NCBI RefSeq assembly: GCF_006715095.1
Contig: NZ_VFMO01000001.1
Coordinates: 2,170,001-2,234,000 of the forward strand
From: Yimella lutea
Lineage (GTDB): Bacteria; Actinomycetota; Actinomycetes; Actinomycetales; Dermatophilaceae
Direction of reading: 5' to 3'
DNA length: 64,000 bases
The notes beneath the pieces were generated by a model. It searched no databases, was not told the DNA's origin, and saw nothing but the letters and a program-made list of their open reading frames with translations. The position numbers were made by a program, and so were the translations under genes. Positions 47,004 to 55,348 of the stretch are shown here, in pieces; the stretch's first letter is position 1; each line of letters begins with the position of its first letter.

Positions 47004-47326
47004 CAGCTTGCCTGGCCGATGGACGGGACGCGGTGGCGCTCGAGGTATTCCTCAATGTCCGATCGCAGAATCCGGGGGGAGTGGCCGACCTGGGTGCGAC
47101 TGATTTCTCCCTCTGAGATCAGCCGACGCAAGGTCGGCTCGGAAACGCCGAGGAGGGCTGACGCATCAGCGAGGGTGTACGCCGGGTCGGTCAGGGGGAT
47201 GATCGGAGGTCCAACGGTCTCGTCTGGAACGGAAGCCACGACCATGCTGGTGACTCGCTCAAGGTCTTCTTGGAGTCGAGCTATCGTCGCGAGGATGACG
47301 CTCTTGGAAGGTGTCTGGTTACTCAT
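47003..47326 (-). CDS. xis: helix-turn-helix excisionase-like protein
   Basis: A 107-residue protein. The N-terminal half is helical (ILATIARLQEDLERVTSMVV). The C-terminal half is a MerR/BldC-type winged helix (YTLADASALLGVSEPTLRRLISEGEISRTQVGHSPRILRSDIEEYLERH), as in directionality factors of integrative elements. ATG 47326 is chosen because the 11-mer (47333-47343) lies 6 bases upstream; the frame extends to 47512 without a better start. It is coupled to the integrase gene. Confidence 0.85.
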   Translation of the reverse strand: MSNQTPSKSVILATIARLQEDLERVTSMVVASVPDETVGPPIIPLTDPAYTLADASALLGVSEPTLRRLISEGEISRTQVGHSPRILRSDIEEYLERHRVPSIGQAS

Positions 47327-47332
47327 GGGCGG

Positions 47333-47343
47333 ACGGTGCGACG
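47333..47343 (-). promoter_or_regulatory. start-associated 11-mer, rightmost copy
   Basis: Six bases upstream of ATG 47326, so the excision/integration operon carries the same signal as the DNA-processing genes. Confidence 0.88.
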
Positions 47344-47541
47344 AGTCCCGTCCGACACCTCGCCACCGAAACCGCTCCACCGTCGGACCGTCGTGTCCGT
47401 CAAGGCGCAGGCGTCGCGCGTCGGACGGCGTCGTTGTGGGCTCGTCGCGGTTCAACACGCACCTCCGAGGTCGTTGTGGGCCCGGTTGTGGGCCCACAAC
47501 ACTCGGGCCCACAACTCAAAGACACCGGTGGAGAAAGCAAC

Positions 47542-47585
47542 AGGACACCTATGTGTCCCGGATTTCCGGGACACATAGGTGTCCT
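47542..47585. other. 21-bp perfect inverted repeat beside the tRNA
   Basis: Arms 47542-47562 and 47565-47585 are exactly complementary, with a 2-base centre. It lies 8 bases from the tRNA 3' end and upstream of the excisionase gene. No U-run follows on either strand. It could be an integrase arm-type or core-flanking site, a tRNA terminator, or an operator. Confidence 0.85.
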
Positions 47586-47593
47586 TTGCGTTG

Positions 47594-47667
<74 letters not shown>

Positions 47668-47763
47668 ATCGGCTCGTTTCCGAACCTCCGGAATCCTAGC
47701 CGACCGTCGCGGGAGAGCCGAATCGGACCCGACTTCGCCGACCTTTCAGGCAGATGTCCTACT

Positions 47764-49002
47764 TCAGTTCGTCGCGTCTGGCGCTGCCGAGGACGCCGCT
47801 GCAGCGGGGGAGGTGTCGTCGAACACCTGGATCCGGCCGGAGTAATTCGCGATCCACACGGTGCCGGTGACCGAGTCGTAGGAGACACCGATCGGGTTCG
47901 CGAAGGTCTTCACCGTCTGGATCACCCGCATGTCACTGGTGCGGATCTTCTGCGCGACGTTCGCCCAGTGGTCGACGACGTAGAGCGCCTTGCCGTCGGG
48001 GGAGATGGCCATCGTCCGGGGTTCGCGCTCGGTGGGTGTGGTCGCCAGGACGACGCCGGTATCCCGGTCGACCTTCGTGACGTGATTGGCACGCGACGAG
48101 ACCACGTAGAGGAACTTCGCGTCCGGCGACATGGTGATGTGGCGCGCCGCCTGGCCTACATGCGCGAACAGCGTGTAGGTGCCTGCGTCCAGGTCGACCC
48201 GATAGATGTTCGGGGTGCTGAACGCGGCGACGTACGCGGTCTTGGAGTCGGGCAGGACAACCATTCCGCGGGGATTCTTCGGCAATGGAATCTGCTTGAC
48301 CTGTCGACCGGTGGCCAGGTCGATCACGCTCATCGTCCAGCTGCACCAGTTGTTGACCAGCAGGGTCCTGCCGTCCGGCGTCACCGTCAGGTACTTCGGC
48401 ACAGCGCCGACGCGGATCACTTGATCGACGGCGAACGACTTCTGCGTGTCGATCCGATAGACGAAGGAATCGACGTACCCGTTCTCGGGCCCGCAGAAAT
48501 CCTGGGCGGAATCGCGATGGTTCGGACCGGACATGACGTAGTTCGAGACATACGCGTAGCGGCCGTCAGGGCTCCAGGCGGCCTCCACCGGAGCACCCTT
48601 CGTGCGACCGGGGAACTCCGGGAAGCCGAAGGTGGAGAGATCGACGTCGTCGGCCACGGTTGCCGCGAGGGTGCCCGTTCGTGTGTCGTAGAACGTCGCC
48701 GAGTGCGAATACATCATGTTGTTCGCGACGGCGAGTCCGTGACCGCTGGTCACGACGGACTTCGGTGTGATTGCGCCACCGATCGTCCTCGTCTCGACCA
48801 TCGTCGTGAGGTCGGACGCCATCCGCGAGGCCAGCGGTGTGTTGCTCGTGCTCGCAGTAGGTCTCGGCGCGGTGGATTGCGTGGAGGCGCCGGACGACGA
48901 CCTGCTCGACGTGGCAGCGCTTGAGGAGCTCCCGAGAGAGCACCCGGAGGTACTCGCGACCAGCAATACGCCCGCGAGCCCTACAACGACTCGCCCGTAC
49001 AT
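47764..49002 (-). CDS. secreted YVTN-type beta-propeller lipoprotein
   Basis: A 412-residue exported protein. The N-terminus is MYGRVVVGLAGVLLVASTSGCS, a signal peptide with a weak lipobox ending at Cys. A Ser/Ala/Thr-rich linker follows. Repeats of about 45 residues carry the YVTN-type pattern: VAWSPDGRYAYVSNY-like, LTVTPDGRTLLVNNW, VLPDSKTAYVAAF, MSPDAKFLYVVSS, ISPDGKALYVVDHW, each with a strand that names a bound or reported value. Start 49002 has GGAAGG 6 bases upstream; the frame extends to 49020. It is the first chromosomal gene after the tRNA. The ligand is unknown. Confidence 0.85.
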   Translation of the reverse strand: MYGRVVVGLAGVLLVASTSGCSLGSSSSAATSSRSSSGASTQSTAPRPTASTSNTPLASRMASDLTTMVETRTIGGAITPKSVVTSGHGLAVANNMMYSHSATFYDTRTGTLAATVADDVDLSTFGFPEFPGRTKGAPVEAAWSPDGRYAYVSNYVMSGPNHRDSAQDFCGPENGYVDSFVYRIDTQKSFAVDQVIRVGAVPKYLTVTPDGRTLLVNNWCSWTMSVIDLATGRQVKQIPLPKNPRGMVVLPDSKTAYVAAFSTPNIYRVDLDAGTYTLFAHVGQAARHITMSPDAKFLYVVSSRANHVTKVDRDTGVVLATTPTEREPRTMAISPDGKALYVVDHWANVAQKIRTSDMRVIQTVKTFANPIGVSYDSVTGTVWIANYSGRIQVFDDTSPAAAASSAAPDATN

Positions 49003-49083
49003 GTGGAACCTTCCGGCCAAAGGGATGTCGCCTGAGACTAGGGCCCTTTTGGCTCACGAGGCGCGTCCATGCTGCCCGGCGTG

Positions 49084-50223
49084 TCAGACCCGATCCAGTG
49101 AAGCCATCCGCTCGATCGCCTCGGTGAGGATCTGCGGTGAGGTGGCAAAGTTGAGCCGTGCGAAACCGCGGCCTGTCTCCGGTCCGTAGTTGGTGCCGCT
49201 GGACAGGCCCACCTTCGCTTCACGCCGCCACACGGCGGCCGGATCGTCGCCCAATCCAGTTGCACGACAGTCCAACCAAGCCAGATACGTGGCAGCCGGC
49301 GGTGTGTACCGAATAGTCGGAAGATGCTCGGCGATCAGCACCTCGAGCAATCGGCGATTGGCGTCCAGCTCGCGGTTCAGCCGACCGAGCCAGTCACGTC
49401 CCTCGGTGAATGCCGCAACATGGGCGATGATCCCGAAGTGGCTTGCGGCGTGTGTGTGCACCTCGTGCAGTTGTGCGAACGCTGCCTCCGATCCGGCGAC
49501 GACGGCGGCCGCCTTCAGCGCAGCAAGGTTCCATGCCTTCGACGCCGACAGCACGGCGAACCCGCGCTGCCCACGGTCCACTGACAGGTACGGGGTGTAC
49601 GAGCCGTGGTGCACCAACGGTGCGTGGATCTCGTCCGAGACGACCGTCACATCGTGCTCGGCGGCCAGTGCCGCCAGCCGGGTGAGTTCGTCAGCGGTGT
49701 GGACGGTGCCGGTCGGGTTCTGAGGGTTGGACAGCAGGTAGGCGCTTCGGCGGCCACGCGCTTGTTCGAAAGCGGCACCGAGCGCCTCGAAGTCCAGCCG
49801 ACCGGCGGAATCCAACGGTGCGTCGAGAGGCCGGCGACCGAGCATGTCGACGAACCCGTGGAAGGAGTCGTAACAGGGGGAGGACACGACGATCGAGCCG
49901 TCGACATCCGTCACCTCGCGCATGACCTCGGCGACGCCGACCATGACGTCCGCGACGACTGTGGTCCGTGCGGTGTCGATCGACCACTGCCAGGTGTCGG
50001 CGGCGTACGCGGCGACGGCGTCGGCGTACCGCGGTCCCCAGCCGTACCCGGTGTCGCCGCGACGCATGGCGGCGGTGATGGCCTCCACCACCGCCCCGCA
50101 CGGCTCGGCGTCCATCTCGGCAACCCACAACGGCAGGACGTCGGGTTCGAACGCGACCCACTTCACGCTGGTGCGATGACGGCGTGCCTGCTCCGGTGTG
50201 CTTGTGAGGATCTCGTAGTCCAT
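49084..50223 (-). CDS. MalY/PatB-type PLP-dependent aminotransferase (C-S lyase)
   Basis: A 379-residue fold-type I PLP enzyme of the MalY/PatB group, which cleaves the C-S bond of cystathionine or cysteine conjugates. Landmarks are LPLWVAEMDAEPCGAVVEAI near residue 30, YLLSNPQNPTGTVHT near 162 (NPxNPTG), VVSDEIHAPLVH near 193, and the PLP lysine in VLSASKAWNLAALK near 228. The C-terminus has GRGFARLNFATS with the Arg that binds the carboxylate. The first residues (MDYEILTSTPEQARRHRTSVKW) resemble the family start D-x-x-x-x-R-x-x-x-S-x-KW. It is divergent from corA. Confidence 0.88.
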   Translation of the reverse strand: MDYEILTSTPEQARRHRTSVKWVAFEPDVLPLWVAEMDAEPCGAVVEAITAAMRRGDTGYGWGPRYADAVAAYAADTWQWSIDTARTTVVADVMVGVAEVMREVTDVDGSIVVSSPCYDSFHGFVDMLGRRPLDAPLDSAGRLDFEALGAAFEQARGRRSAYLLSNPQNPTGTVHTADELTRLAALAAEHDVTVVSDEIHAPLVHHGSYTPYLSVDRGQRGFAVLSASKAWNLAALKAAAVVAGSEAAFAQLHEVHTHAASHFGIIAHVAAFTEGRDWLGRLNRELDANRRLLEVLIAEHLPTIRYTPPAATYLAWLDCRATGLGDDPAAVWRREAKVGLSSGTNYGPETGRGFARLNFATSPQILTEAIERMASLDRV

Positions 50224-50287
50224 GTGGCGAGCCTACGAGCGCGGTCCGGAGCAACGGTCCCGGCGGGTGGGTCATAGGCTGACGCCC

Positions 50288-51289
50288 GTGACGACGAGCA
50301 ACGGCCAGCAGGTCAACTGCCGGATCTGGCACGACGGCGAACTGATCGCCGAGACCGTCCACCGCAGCGAGATCATCGAAGCGCTGCACGAGCCCGACCG
50401 GCTTGCCTGGATCGATTTCGTCGATGCGCACCCTGCCGACCTCGCCGAACTGATCGACGCACTGCGGTTGCCGCCGACCGAGATCGAGGACGCATTCGCC
50501 CCCAACGAGCGTCCCAAGGTGACTCGTCACGGTGACCATCTGTTCTTCACCGCGAACACGGCGAAGTTGATCGGGCCACTGGGGGACAGCACCGAGGATC
50601 GGCTGCAGATCAAACGCATCTCCGGCTTCGTCCTGCCGGCAGCGCTGGTCACCTTCCGTAGATCCGACTTCGACATGGCGCCCGTGCTGCACGCCTGGGA
50701 CCAGAACCCCGATCTGCTCAAATTCGGTCCGCGCGCTCTGGTTTACGGGCTGATGGACACGATCGTCGACGGGCACTTCGCCACGATCCAGCAACTCGAC
50801 GACGACATCGAGTCGCTCGAGGACGTGTTGTTCGACCAGGACCGCACCGGTCACACATTCCAGCGGCAGGTGTACTCGTTACGTAAAGAACTGGTCGCGC
50901 TGCGCCGGGTCGTGCTGCCGATGCGTGAGGTGGTCAACGGGCTGCTGCGTCACGGCGGACGCACCAACACCGAACTCGACGGCTGGTACGACGACCTGTA
51001 CGACCACATCCTGCGGGCCGGAGAGTGGACCGAATCGCTGCGTGACATGGTGATTTCGCTGTTCGAGACCAACCTGTCGTTGCAGGACGCACGGCTGAAC
51101 ACGACGATGCGCAAGCTCGCTGCCTGGGCTGCCATCATCGCCGTACCGACCGCCATCACCGGATGGTTCGGCCAGAACGTCCCTTACCCCGGGTTCTCCC
51201 AACCGGTCGGAGTCTGGGGGAGCACCATCGCGATCGCCGTGGGGTCGGCACTCATGTGGTGGTCGTTCCGCCGGCGCGGCTGGCTCTGA
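50288..51289 (+). CDS. corA: CorA-family magnesium/cobalt transporter
   Basis: A 333-residue divalent cation channel. The N-terminal cytosolic funnel is alpha/beta (WIDFVDAHPADLAELIDALRLPPTEIEDAFAPNERPKVTRHGDHLFFTANTAKL), followed by a long helix (HTFQRQVYSLRKELVALRRVVLPMREVVNGLL). Two membrane helices lie at the C-terminus. The filter motif between them is FGQNVPYPGF, the GxN variant found in many actinomycete CorA proteins instead of GMN. GTG 50288 is preferred over an upstream ATG at 50222 that would add a basic leader unlike the family. Confidence 0.9.
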   Translation: MTTSNGQQVNCRIWHDGELIAETVHRSEIIEALHEPDRLAWIDFVDAHPADLAELIDALRLPPTEIEDAFAPNERPKVTRHGDHLFFTANTAKLIGPLGDSTEDRLQIKRISGFVLPAALVTFRRSDFDMAPVLHAWDQNPDLLKFGPRALVYGLMDTIVDGHFATIQQLDDDIESLEDVLFDQDRTGHTFQRQVYSLRKELVALRRVVLPMREVVNGLLRHGGRTNTELDGWYDDLYDHILRAGEWTESLRDMVISLFETNLSLQDARLNTTMRKLAAWAAIIAVPTAITGWFGQNVPYPGFSQPVGVWGSTIAIAVGSALMWWSFRRRGWL

Positions 51290-51298
51290 ACACGCGGC

Positions 51299-52558
51299 TC
51301 AGAAATCGAAACAGCCGGCGTCGCAACCGTCGCAGCCGTCCAGGCAACCGGTTGCTTCGTCGAAGATCCCGGACGCCGAATCGGTGAATGCCTCGAAGGC
51401 GCCGCTGATGTCCATCAGACCGGCACCGGACACGTCCATTGCGGAGCCGGCGTCGATCAGTGCGCCGATGCCATCGGCAGCGAGCCCGGTCATCTCGCTC
51501 ATCGCGTACCAGGCCCACGGGTCCATGGCGAACGCAGCGGCGACGTCCAGGCCGTCCTGGACGTACGAACTGCGGATGGCCTCGCCGACGACCTTCGCCC
51601 AGCGATCGGCCAGTCCGAAGACGATCGCGAACGGCAGGTACCGGGTGAACAGCCCGATGGCTTCCTCGTGTCTGATCTGGTCTGCTTCGGCGGTGGCCAG
51701 GTACTTCTCGAAGCCGAGAGTCTGGATCCGTGCCGCCGTACCCGCCGCCGTCCGTGGGCTTCGCCCCGGACCGGTGAACAGCAGCAGTAGGGCAGAGATC
51801 AGAATCGCTCCGGGTATCGCGAACGGCACGAAGCTGTTGTGGCGTTCCCACGCGTCGTACGCGCCGAGGGCCAGCAACGCGGCGACGAACACCAGCAGCA
51901 CGCCGAAAACTGCGGTCCACCGAGCACGCGAACGAGGATGCTTGCGATACCACCCACGATCGATCATCTCGCGGTAGAGATCGATCTGCGCTTCCCTCAA
52001 CGTGAACCCGAGGTTGACCTTCAGATCGGACATTCGCACGGTGGAACCGTGGGCGAAAACAGCAGTGAGCATGCGACGCTCGGCGGGCGAAAGGCGGTGG
52101 TCGGCCGGCTGCTGCGGGTTCTTGACGAAGAGCCAGTCCTTCGGCTTCGCCGTGCCGGCCGGTGGGTGCGGCGCCGTGCTCGTCGCGGTGTTCGGCTGAG
52201 GCAGTGGCGCGGCGTCGGGGGTCTGCATCGGTTCGATCGCGAAGAAACCCCGAAGCGAGAGGTCTACCAGCATGGCGGCCAGGTCGCGTCCGTCCACCTT
52301 GCCGTCGACGATCGTTCCAGCGACCGCGGGCCCGATGCCGGCCGGGGGAGTGAACGACACGGCGACCGTGCCCTTCCACTGCTGCCCGCCGCGGACGCGA
52401 CGTGAACCGACGCGTTGTTCCGGGGACGGGAACAAGCCGGGTGTCAGACCGACGAACTCCTGGTCACGGCGCCGCCATCGCAACCAGGCGACGATGACGA
52501 CCGAGATCGCGAGTATGGCTGCAGCGACCGCCAGCCAGGTGATCTCCAATTCGGTCAC
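51299..52558 (-). CDS. DUF2207-like membrane protein with Cys-rich tail
   Basis: A 419-residue membrane protein. An N-terminal membrane segment (LEITWLAVAAAILAISVVIVAWL) is followed by a cytosolic winged-helix-like region (DGRDLAAMLVDLSLRGFFAIE, then LSPAERRMLTAVFAHGSTVRMSDLKVNLGFTLREAQIDLYREMIDRGWY). Two more membrane segments follow (WTAVFGVLLVFVAALLALGAY and FVPFAIPGAILISALLLLF), then a helical region. This order matches the C-terminal part of DUF2207 proteins. The end reads GCLDGCDGCDAGCFDF, a tight cysteine cluster that could bind metal. GTG 52558 is chosen because GGAGG lies 9 bases upstream. Confidence 0.75.
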   Translation of the reverse strand: MTELEITWLAVAAAILAISVVIVAWLRWRRRDQEFVGLTPGLFPSPEQRVGSRRVRGGQQWKGTVAVSFTPPAGIGPAVAGTIVDGKVDGRDLAAMLVDLSLRGFFAIEPMQTPDAAPLPQPNTATSTAPHPPAGTAKPKDWLFVKNPQQPADHRLSPAERRMLTAVFAHGSTVRMSDLKVNLGFTLREAQIDLYREMIDRGWYRKHPRSRARWTAVFGVLLVFVAALLALGAYDAWERHNSFVPFAIPGAILISALLLLFTGPGRSPRTAAGTAARIQTLGFEKYLATAEADQIRHEEAIGLFTRYLPFAIVFGLADRWAKVVGEAIRSSYVQDGLDVAAAFAMDPWAWYAMSEMTGLAADGIGALIDAGSAMDVSGAGLMDISGAFEAFTDSASGIFDEATGCLDGCDGCDAGCFDF

Positions 52559-52659
52559 GATTGCCAACCTCCACCGACGTACGCTCGCCCCATGACTTTC
52601 TCGACCCTAAGGCGAGCTGCGCTCTCGGCCGTCGCGGACCCGCTGGATGTGGAGAACTG

Positions 52660-53496
52660 ATGGGACGGCGTACCGACCGCCGACGGATGACACAGGTGTC
52701 CTTCGCGGATGAGCAGATCAGCACCCGGACGCGCGCGCAGACGGTCGCCGTGGAGGAGCCGCTGGAGATCCGGGTCGCAGGGACGAGCCTCACTGTGACG
52801 ATGCGACTGCCGGGCGACGACATGGAACTGGTGCACGGCCTGCTGCTCGGCGAGGGCCTGATCCACCACCGGGACGACCTCCTCGTCGCCCGTTACTGCG
52901 CCGACACCGACACCATGAATGTCATCGACGTGACGCTCGCCGAAGGCCCCCGGCCGCTGCCGATCAACGCGCAACGGACGCTGGTGATGCACGGTGGCTG
53001 CGGACTGTGCGGTAAAGCCAGCATCGACGCGGTCACCGCCAGTGTCGGTGCGATTGAGATCCGTGGCGAGGTCGACGTCCGGGTGGTGCGTTCACTGCCA
53101 CAGAAGCTCACGGAGGAGCAGCAGACCTTCGGTCGGACCGGGGGCACCCACGCGGCCGGACTGTTCACTGCGGCCGGCGAGACCGTGGTGGTCCGCGAGG
53201 ATGTCGGGCGGCACAACGCGGTCGACAAGGTGCTGGGGTGGGCGTTGATCAACGATCGCGATGTGACCGACGACGTCCTCATGGTGTCGTCGCGAGCCTC
53301 GTTCGAGATCGTGCAGAAGGCCGCGATGGCCGGCGTCGGCATACTCAGTTGTGTGTCGGCGCCTTCCCAGCTGGCCATCGACGCAGCGGCGGAGACCGGA
53401 GTGACGCTGATCGCGTTCAACCGCGGCGAGCGACTCACGATCTGCTCTCACCCGGAGCGCGTGCTCATCCCGAGCTCGCCGGTTCACCAGGCCTGA
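52660..53496 (+). CDS. fdhD: FdhD sulfurtransferase for formate dehydrogenase
   Basis: A 278-residue protein that passes sulfur from a cysteine desulfurase to the molybdenum cofactor of formate dehydrogenase. It shows EPLEIRVAGTSLTVTMRLPGDDMELVHGLLLGEGLIH near residue 30, the catalytic cysteine pair in HGGCGLCGKASID near 110, TGGTHAAGLF near 163, VREDVGRHNAVDKVLGW near 178, and SRASFEIVQKAAMAGVGIL near 210. ATG 52660 follows GGAG. No formate dehydrogenase gene lies in the window. Confidence 0.93.
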   Translation: MGRRTDRRRMTQVSFADEQISTRTRAQTVAVEEPLEIRVAGTSLTVTMRLPGDDMELVHGLLLGEGLIHHRDDLLVARYCADTDTMNVIDVTLAEGPRPLPINAQRTLVMHGGCGLCGKASIDAVTASVGAIEIRGEVDVRVVRSLPQKLTEEQQTFGRTGGTHAAGLFTAAGETVVVREDVGRHNAVDKVLGWALINDRDVTDDVLMVSSRASFEIVQKAAMAGVGILSCVSAPSQLAIDAAAETGVTLIAFNRGERLTICSHPERVLIPSSPVHQA

Positions 53497-53532
53497 GCAG
53501 GCCGCGCCGGTGCGGCGGCATAGGCTCTGCGC

Positions 53533-54129
53533 GTGACCACGGCCGAGGTGAGCAACCGCATCTGGACAGTGCCCAACGCACTGTCGCTGCTGCGACTGCT
53601 CGGCGTCCCGCTGTTCTTCTGGCTGATCCTCGCCGAGTACGACTGGTGGGCGCTGGCAGTGCTCATGATCGCGGGCTTAACCGACTACCTCGACGGCAAA
53701 CTCGCTCGGATGCTCGGTCAGACCTCCAAGCTCGGCCAGATGCTCGACCCGGCGGCCGACCGGCTCTACATCCTCGCGACGATCCTCGCGCTCGCCATGC
53801 GCGACATCATTCCGTGGTGGCTGGTGTGGATCCTGCTCGCACGCGAACTGTTCATCCTGTGCCTGGGTCCGATCCTGCAGCGACACCGACTGCCGCTGCC
53901 CCCGGTGTCATTCATCGGCAAATCGGCCACCTTCAACCTCATCTACGCCTTCCCGTTGGTGCTGCTCGGGGAGCAGGCCGGCGCGGTCGGTGACGTGGCG
54001 CGTCCGCTCGGTTGGGCGTTCGTCTGGTGGGGAACCGCGCTGTACTGGGTGGCGGGAATCATGTACGCGGTCCAGGTGCGTCAGATGGTGCGCGACAGCC
54101 GCGATGCGCCACAATCGGCGCGGTCATGA
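53533..54129 (+). CDS. CDP-alcohol phosphatidyltransferase (PgsA-like)
   Basis: A 198-residue membrane enzyme of phospholipid synthesis. The signature D-x2-DG-x2-AR-x8-G-x3-D-x3-D is read in LTDYLDGKLARMLGQTSKLGQMLDPAADR near residues 55-82. About five hydrophobic segments are visible. In actinomycetes the gene at this position before the DUF881 proteins is a second PgsA-like gene whose exact alcohol substrate is uncertain. GTG 53533 is the start; its stop overlaps the next ATG (ATGA), so it is coupled to the DUF881 gene. Confidence 0.88.
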   Translation: MTTAEVSNRIWTVPNALSLLRLLGVPLFFWLILAEYDWWALAVLMIAGLTDYLDGKLARMLGQTSKLGQMLDPAADRLYILATILALAMRDIIPWWLVWILLARELFILCLGPILQRHRLPLPPVSFIGKSATFNLIYAFPLVLLGEQAGAVGDVARPLGWAFVWWGTALYWVAGIMYAVQVRQMVRDSRDAPQSARS

Positions 54130-55019
54130 TCAAGCTCAAATTGCCCGAACTCACTCCCGACGAGCCCGCGCCGCCGCGCGACCCGGCTGCGTCGATGAGC
54201 CTGATCAACGACGTCATCCGGCATCCGTTGGATCCCTCGTACGAGGCCGAGGCCGCCAAACGGCGGGCGTCGGGCGCGCAATCGCGTCCGATGAATCGCT
54301 CGCCGTTGCTGATCCTGACGATGATCCTCATCGGGTTCGGGCTCGCGACCAGCGCCATGGCCCTGCGCGTACCACTCGGCGTCGCGGAGAAGCAGCACGA
54401 TGAACTGGTCACCCGCATCAACGCCGGCCAGAAGCTGATCGACCAACGCTCGGGCACGGTCAAGACGCTCAACGCCGATATCGCTCGGCTGCAGGAGTCA
54501 GCCCTCCAGCGCGGTAATCGCACCGGCACCACCGACGACCTGCGCGAGGCCGAGGCGATCGCCGGAGCGGTCGCCGTCAAGGGCTCGGGCTTCGTGCTGA
54601 CCGTGAGCGACGCCAAGAATGCCGGAACGGATGCACAAGGGGATCCGCGTACATCCGGTTCCGACACCGGACGCGTGACCTCCAGCGACCTGCAGATCGT
54701 GGTCAACGGCCTGTGGCAGGCGGGTGCGGAGGCCATCTCGATCAACGGTCAACGGATCACCTCACTCACCGCCGTCCGCTTCGCCGGCCAAGCGATCCTG
54801 GTCAATTTCCGGCCGCTGGTGCCGCCCTACGCGATCTCGGTGATCGGCCCTGGCAGCATCAAGGCCGATTTCGAGAAGAACGCCGGCGGCAACTACCTGT
54901 CCACCCTGAGCAAGGGGGTCGGCATCACCTCGAAGTTCGAGACCGACAAGAGCATCACGATTCCGGCGGCACCGTCGGTCTCGTTGAACCACGCACGTGC
55001 ATTGAAGGAGAACCAGTGA
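54126..55019 (+). CDS. DUF881-family membrane-anchored protein (first copy)
   Basis: A 297-residue bitopic protein. A Pro-rich cytosolic start is followed by one membrane segment near residue 60 (PLLILTMILIGFGLATSAMAL), a coiled-coil region (HDELVTRINAGQKLIDQRSGTVKTLNADIARLQES) and a DUF881 domain. That domain includes SDLQIVVNGLWQAGAEAISINGQRITSLTAVRFAGQAILVNFRPLVPPYAISVIGPG. Its partner is the second copy at 55345. The operon matches the order seen in mycobacteria and corynebacteria. A role in envelope growth or division is likely, but not shown by the sequence. Confidence 0.92.
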   Translation: MIKLKLPELTPDEPAPPRDPAASMSLINDVIRHPLDPSYEAEAAKRRASGAQSRPMNRSPLLILTMILIGFGLATSAMALRVPLGVAEKQHDELVTRINAGQKLIDQRSGTVKTLNADIARLQESALQRGNRTGTTDDLREAEAIAGAVAVKGSGFVLTVSDAKNAGTDAQGDPRTSGSDTGRVTSSDLQIVVNGLWQAGAEAISINGQRITSLTAVRFAGQAILVNFRPLVPPYAISVIGPGSIKADFEKNAGGNYLSTLSKGVGITSKFETDKSITIPAAPSVSLNHARALKENQ

Positions 55020-55348
55020 TTCCCGCACTCGGCCTCGTCGCCGGTCTCGTCATCGGCATCATGCTGTCTCCGGACGTCCCGCTCTGGCTCCAGCCGTACC
55101 TGCCGATCGCGGTCATCGCAGCGCTGGACGCGGTTTTCGGGGCAGTCCGTGCGGTGCTCGACGGCATCTTCGACGACAAGGTGTTCGTCGTGTCGTTCTT
55201 GTCGAACGTGCTGGTCGCGTCGTTCATCGTCTTCCTCGGTGACCAGCTCGGGGTCGGCTCGCAACTGTCCACGGGCGTCGTGGTCGTCCTCGGACTGCGT
55301 ATCTTCAGCAACGTCGCCTCCATCCGCCGACACCTCTTCCACGCATGA
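55016..55348 (+). CDS. small basic protein Sbp (DUF1290)
   Basis: A 110-residue membrane protein with three hydrophobic segments and the family pattern AALDAVFGAVRAVLDGIFDDKVFVVSFLSNVLVASFIVFLGDQLGVGSQL...VVVVLGLRIFSNVASIRRHLF. It always lies between the two DUF881 genes in this type of operon. GTG 55016 overlaps the previous stop, and its own stop overlaps the next ATG, so the three genes are tightly coupled. Confidence 0.93.
   Translation: MIPALGLVAGLVIGIMLSPDVPLWLQPYLPIAVIAALDAVFGAVRAVLDGIFDDKVFVVSFLSNVLVASFIVFLGDQLGVGSQLSTGVVVVLGLRIFSNVASIRRHLFHA

Larger units (their letters stand above)
1..47593. mobile_element. integrated conjugative-type element (right part)
   Basis: Everything left of the tRNA-Pro gene looks like one integrated element: a tyrosine integrase and excisionase lie next to the tRNA 3' end, and the interior holds type IV secretion genes, DNA-processing genes, restriction-type genes and three insertion sequences. 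Sequence right of the tRNA is conserved actinomycete chromosome. No second copy of the tRNA 3' end was seen at the left, so the left attachment site is outside the window. That all 47 kb is a single element is inferred. Confidence 0.75.

Noticed and set aside
6255..47343. 11-mer as an ordinary Shine-Dalgarno sequence or as a transposon relic
   Set aside because: It does not match the anti-Shine-Dalgarno, and no longer repeat or element boundary surrounds it. Only the 11 bases and their distance to the start are kept.
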